A DNA stretch of 17,194 nt from UBA7960 sp964348755 (GTDB taxonomy: Bacteria; Bacteroidota; Bacteroidia; Bacteroidales; UBA7960): contig CAYGDW010000063.1 of NCBI GenBank assembly GCA_964348755.1, positions 1-17,194 on the forward strand, read 5' to 3'. Both the position numbers and the translations under genes were made by a program. Below are positions 15,251 through 17,194 of this stretch, piece by piece. Numbering within the stretch: position 1 is the first letter of the stretch; the number at the start of each line of letters is the position of its first letter. The notes under the pieces are model-generated. The model was not told the DNA's origin and made no database searches. It saw only the letters and a list, made by a program, of their open reading frames with translations.

Positions 15251-16153
15251 ATGATTAAGCGAACATTGTATTTTGGCAATCCCTGTTATTTAAGGAAAAA
15301 GGACCTTCAGTTAAAAATCGAATACCCCGAAGAAAGCGGTCAGGCTCAAAAAACAATTCCCATTGAAGATGTTGGCATCGTGGTGCTTGACAATCCGCTC
15401 ATTACCATTAGCCACGCGCTAATAAGTGAGCTGGCCCAAAACAATGCTGCCATAATAAGTTGCGATGCCAGGCATCTACCATTTGGATTAATGCTGCCTA
15501 TGGTTTCGCACCATGCCTTTACCGAAAAACTGCAGCAGCAGATTTCGTGTTCTGTTCCGCTGAAGAAAAACCTGTGGCAGCAAACGGTGGTGGCAAAAAT
15601 TGCCAACCAGGCTGCCTTGCTCAGGCAAAGGGGGGTGTGCGACAAAAAACTTCAGTTCTTGCTGAAAAAAGTGAAAAGCGGAGATCCGGAAAATGTGGAG
15701 GGCCGCGCAGCAGCATATTACTGGAATCATATTTTTGGTGCTGACGCTTATTTTGTAAGGCATCGTTTTGGCGAAATGCCCAATGCCTTGCTCAATTATG
15801 GCTATGCCATTTTGCTGTCAATCGTGGCGCGTTCTTTAACGGCCAGCGGCATGGTGCCGGCCCTGGGCATTCATCACCGCAACAAATACAATCCCTGGTG
15901 CCTGGCTTCCGACATAATGGAACCATTCAGGCCCTACGTGGATAAAGTGGCCATTGAGATTGCAGAGAAATTCCAGGATGAATTTGAACTGACCACCGAA
16001 ATAAAACGAGAGCTATTGCAAATACCGGCCTTAGACATAAGCCTTGAAGGAAAGAGCAGCCCCTTAATGGTAGGCGTACAACGAACCACCGCCTCCCTGT
16101 CGGCTTGCTTTGCAGGAACAGCCAGGAAATTGCTTTACCCTGAATTGAACTGA
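15251..16153 (+). CDS. cas1: Cas1, CRISPR integrase (type II)
   Basis: This 300-aa protein is the metal-dependent integrase that, with Cas2, inserts new spacers at the leader end of the array. The start is the ATG at 15251 (MIKRTLYFGNPCYL), the usual N-terminus of type II Cas1. The reading frame stays open upstream to a TTG inside the inserted element, but that extension is not protein-like. Active-site residues visible are E150 in VEGRAAAYYW, H209 in LGIHHRNKYNP and D221 in SDIMEPFRP; many type II Cas1 proteins have two acidic residues before IMEP, whereas here the first is Ser220. The gene overlaps cas2 by one base. The inserted element upstream may affect its cotranscription with cas9. Confidence 0.96.
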   Translation: MIKRTLYFGNPCYLRKKDLQLKIEYPEESGQAQKTIPIEDVGIVVLDNPLITISHALISELAQNNAAIISCDARHLPFGLMLPMVSHHAFTEKLQQQISCSVPLKKNLWQQTVVAKIANQAALLRQRGVCDKKLQFLLKKVKSGDPENVEGRAAAYYWNHIFGADAYFVRHRFGEMPNALLNYGYAILLSIVARSLTASGMVPALGIHHRNKYNPWCLASDIMEPFRPYVDKVAIEIAEKFQDEFELTTEIKRELLQIPALDISLEGKSSPLMVGVQRTTASLSACFAGTARKLLYPELN

Positions 16154-16500
16154 TGACCGGCTACAATGTTACACGTTTAAACCAGTACCGCATCTTGTGG
16201 ATTTTTGTATTTTTTGATTTGCCCACCAACACCAAAAAAGACCAGAAGGAGCAAGCCCTTTTCAGGAAAAGATTGCTCAAGGATGGTTTTAGCATGTTGC
16301 AATACAGTATTTATGTAAGGCATTGCAGCAGCCGCGAAAATGCCGATGTGCATATTAGAAGAGTTAAATCATTTCTTGCCCCCAAAGGGGAGATTATTGT
16401 TTTTACCATTACCGACAAGCAGTTTGGGTTGATGGAATTTTTTCGCAGCGAAAAATCAGTTGACCGGCCTCCTACGCCACAACAACTGGAACTTTTCTGA
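16153..16500 (+). CDS. cas2: Cas2, CRISPR adaptation subunit (type II-C)
   Basis: This 115-aa partner of Cas1 in the spacer-integration complex has a ferredoxin-like fold that bridges two Cas1 dimers. The N-terminal strand ILWIFVFFDLP carries the conserved aspartate D22. It is followed by FRKRLLKDGFSMLQYSIYVRHC and KGEIIVFTITDKQFGLMEFF, the standard Cas2 pattern for type II systems. The ATG overlaps the cas1 TGA in the sequence TGATG, which indicates translational coupling. Its stop is 116 nt before the first repeat of the array. Confidence 0.95.
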   Translation: MTGYNVTRLNQYRILWIFVFFDLPTNTKKDQKEQALFRKRLLKDGFSMLQYSIYVRHCSSRENADVHIRRVKSFLAPKGEIIVFTITDKQFGLMEFFRSEKSVDRPPTPQQLELF

Positions 16501-16509
16501 GAACCAGAA

Positions 16510-16547
16510 GAAAAAAAGGGCTTCTGCAGTTGCCTGCAAAAGCCCTT
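16510..16547 (-). terminator. Minus-strand terminator of the CRISPR array transcript
   Basis: Arms 16516-16523 (AAGGGCTT) and 16540-16547 (AAGCCCTT) pair, with an inner TGCA/TGCA extension after one mismatch. Read on the minus strand the stem is followed at once by seven or more Ts (16517-16511). On the plus strand no T-run follows directly, so it mainly serves transcripts leaving the array toward cas2. It may also help stop cas2 read-through as a hairpin. Confidence 0.75.
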
Positions 16548-16590
16548 CCGAGCCCTGATTTTTAATCCTGAAAAATGCCCTAATAAGCTT

Positions 16591-16599
16591 ATATTGAGC
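16591..16599 (-). repeat. Inverted 9-nt piece of the CRISPR repeat beside the terminal repeat
   Basis: ATATTGAGC at 16591-16599 is the exact reverse complement of GCTCAATAT at 16622-16630 inside the first repeat, 22 nt apart. An array transcript on the minus strand could fold the 3' end of its last repeat onto this segment. The rest of 16548-16616 shows nothing else I can name. Confidence 0.55.
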
Positions 16600-16616
16600 G
16601 CCGTAAACCATGGTAT

Positions 16617-17194
16617 GCTGGGCTCAATATTTCAAAGATACAATCTGAAAGCAATTCACAACCTAAAGTCGATAAAAGCGTTACCGTTGCTGCTGGGCTC
16701 AATATTTCAAAGATACAATCTGAAAGCAATTCACAACTACGGGCGTTGACATCTGGGCAAACCTGTTGCTGGGCTCAATATTTCAAAGATACAATCTGAA
16801 AGCAATTCACAACAGTGCACCTGTCGGCTAAATATTTAAGGCTGCTGGGCTCAATATTTCAAAGATACAATCTGAAAGCAATTCACAACAACATCCCAAG
16901 CAAGTTCGGAATAACCCCCGCTGGGCTCAATATTTCAAAGATACAATCTGAAAGCAATTCACAACTGCTTTTGGGAAGGGTATTTCTAAGCGCTAGCTGG
17001 GCTCAATATTTCAAAGATACAATCTGAAAGCAATTCACAACTATTTCATCCCTGGTGTGCCTTCCGCCCTCGCTGGGCTCAATATTTCAAAGATACAATC
17101 TGAAAGCAATTCACAACCAAAAATTTTGATGCCGCAGGCCATCATCGCTGGGCTCAATATTTCAAAGATACAATCTGAAAGCAATTCACAACAC
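16617..17194 (-). CRISPR. CRISPR array, type II-C, at least eight repeats, continues beyond window
   Basis: Eight identical 46-nt repeats begin at 16617, 16692, 16768, 16844, 16920, 16996, 17072 and 17147. On the plus strand they start GCTGGGCTCAAT and end AAGCAATTCACAAC. The seven complete spacers are 16663-16691 (29 nt), 16738-16767, 16814-16843, 16890-16919, 16966-16995, 17042-17071 (30 nt each) and 17118-17146 (29 nt). A further spacer begins at 17193. In crRNA sense, the minus strand, each repeat starts GTTGTGAATTGC, as in other Bacteroidota type II-C arrays, and it pairs with the tracrRNA anti-repeat. The leader should lie right of the window, so the cas2-proximal spacers are the oldest. 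The terminal repeat shows no decay. No spacer obviously matches another part of this window; other targets were not searched. Confidence 0.97.
16633..16662 (-). promoter_or_regulatory. Promoter candidate inside the CRISPR repeat (first repeat; present in all eight)
   Basis: In crRNA sense the repeat contains TTG at bases 2-4 (16661-16659) and TATCTTTG at bases 23-30 (16640-16633), separated by 18 nt. This is an exact fit to the Bacteroidota TTG / TAnnTTTG pattern. Initiation a few bases downstream would fall in the 3' third of the repeat, just before the spacer. The same motif occurs at the equivalent place in every repeat because they are identical. Confidence 0.5.

Noticed and set aside
16591..16599. 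A second anti-repeat or tracrRNA next to the array.
   Set aside because: Only nine bases match, they correspond to the wrong (3') end of the repeat, and no nexus or terminator of tracrRNA type follows; the true tracrRNA is upstream of cas9.
16815..17027. Open reading frame of 70 codons across the CRISPR array.
   Set aside because: It is repeat sequence read in frame; the encoded peptide simply repeats the CRISPR unit.

Overview
The window looks like chromosomal DNA of a member of the Bacteroidota, probably a Bacteroidales-type environmental or gut-like species. The grounds are a GH92 lipoprotein, a GLPGLI-family protein beside a carboxypeptidase-regulatory-domain outer-membrane barrel, a two-component pair of RprXY type, no obvious Shine-Dalgarno sequences, and several promoter candidates of the form TTG / TAnnTTTG. 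The species cannot be named from this sequence alone.

Layout. Bases 1-181 are the right part of a short non-autonomous mobile element (MITE-like). A LacI-family regulator (320-1354) and a GH92 alpha-mannosidase lipoprotein (1356-4319) form an operon with 1 nt between the genes. Its promoter carries a palindromic operator candidate between the two promoter boxes. A rho-independent terminator (4352-4384) closes it. On the minus strand follow a sensor histidine kinase and its OmpR-type response regulator (6589 down to 4389). Divergent from these lie a GLPGLI-family protein (6754-7500) and an outer-membrane beta-barrel receptor (7530-10343). A small membrane-anchored SRPBCC protein is on the minus strand (10414-10944).

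The right third is a type II-C CRISPR-Cas locus. A divergent tracrRNA (minus, about 11151-11227) lies directly upstream of cas9 (11266-14976, 1236 aa). cas1 (15251-16153) and cas2 (16153-16500) follow, then a CRISPR array of at least eight 46-nt repeats with 29-30-nt spacers (16617 to the window end). There is no csn2 or cas4, which fits subtype II-C. The tracrRNA anti-repeat fixes the crRNA sense strand as the minus strand. The array is therefore read toward cas2 and convergent with the cas genes, and a minus-strand terminator sits between array and cas2 (16510-16547). The leader and the newest spacers should lie to the right of the window.

The most interesting points are as follows. (1) Every repeat carries an internal Bacteroidota promoter candidate (TTG, 18 nt, TATCTTTG) in crRNA sense, suggesting that each crRNA can be transcribed from its own repeat. 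(2) A second, complete copy of the MITE-like element, with 18-bp imperfect terminal inverted repeats and a perfect 9-bp target duplication, has inserted one base after the cas9 stop codon and separates cas9 from cas1. (3) The tracrRNA contains a copy of the first eight bases of the crRNA repeat, able to pair with its own anti-repeat. (4) The tracrRNA and cas9 promoter candidates abut back to back. (5) The Cas9 C-terminal part contains a tandem internal duplication. (6) A 9-nt inverted piece of the repeat lies beside the terminal repeat.
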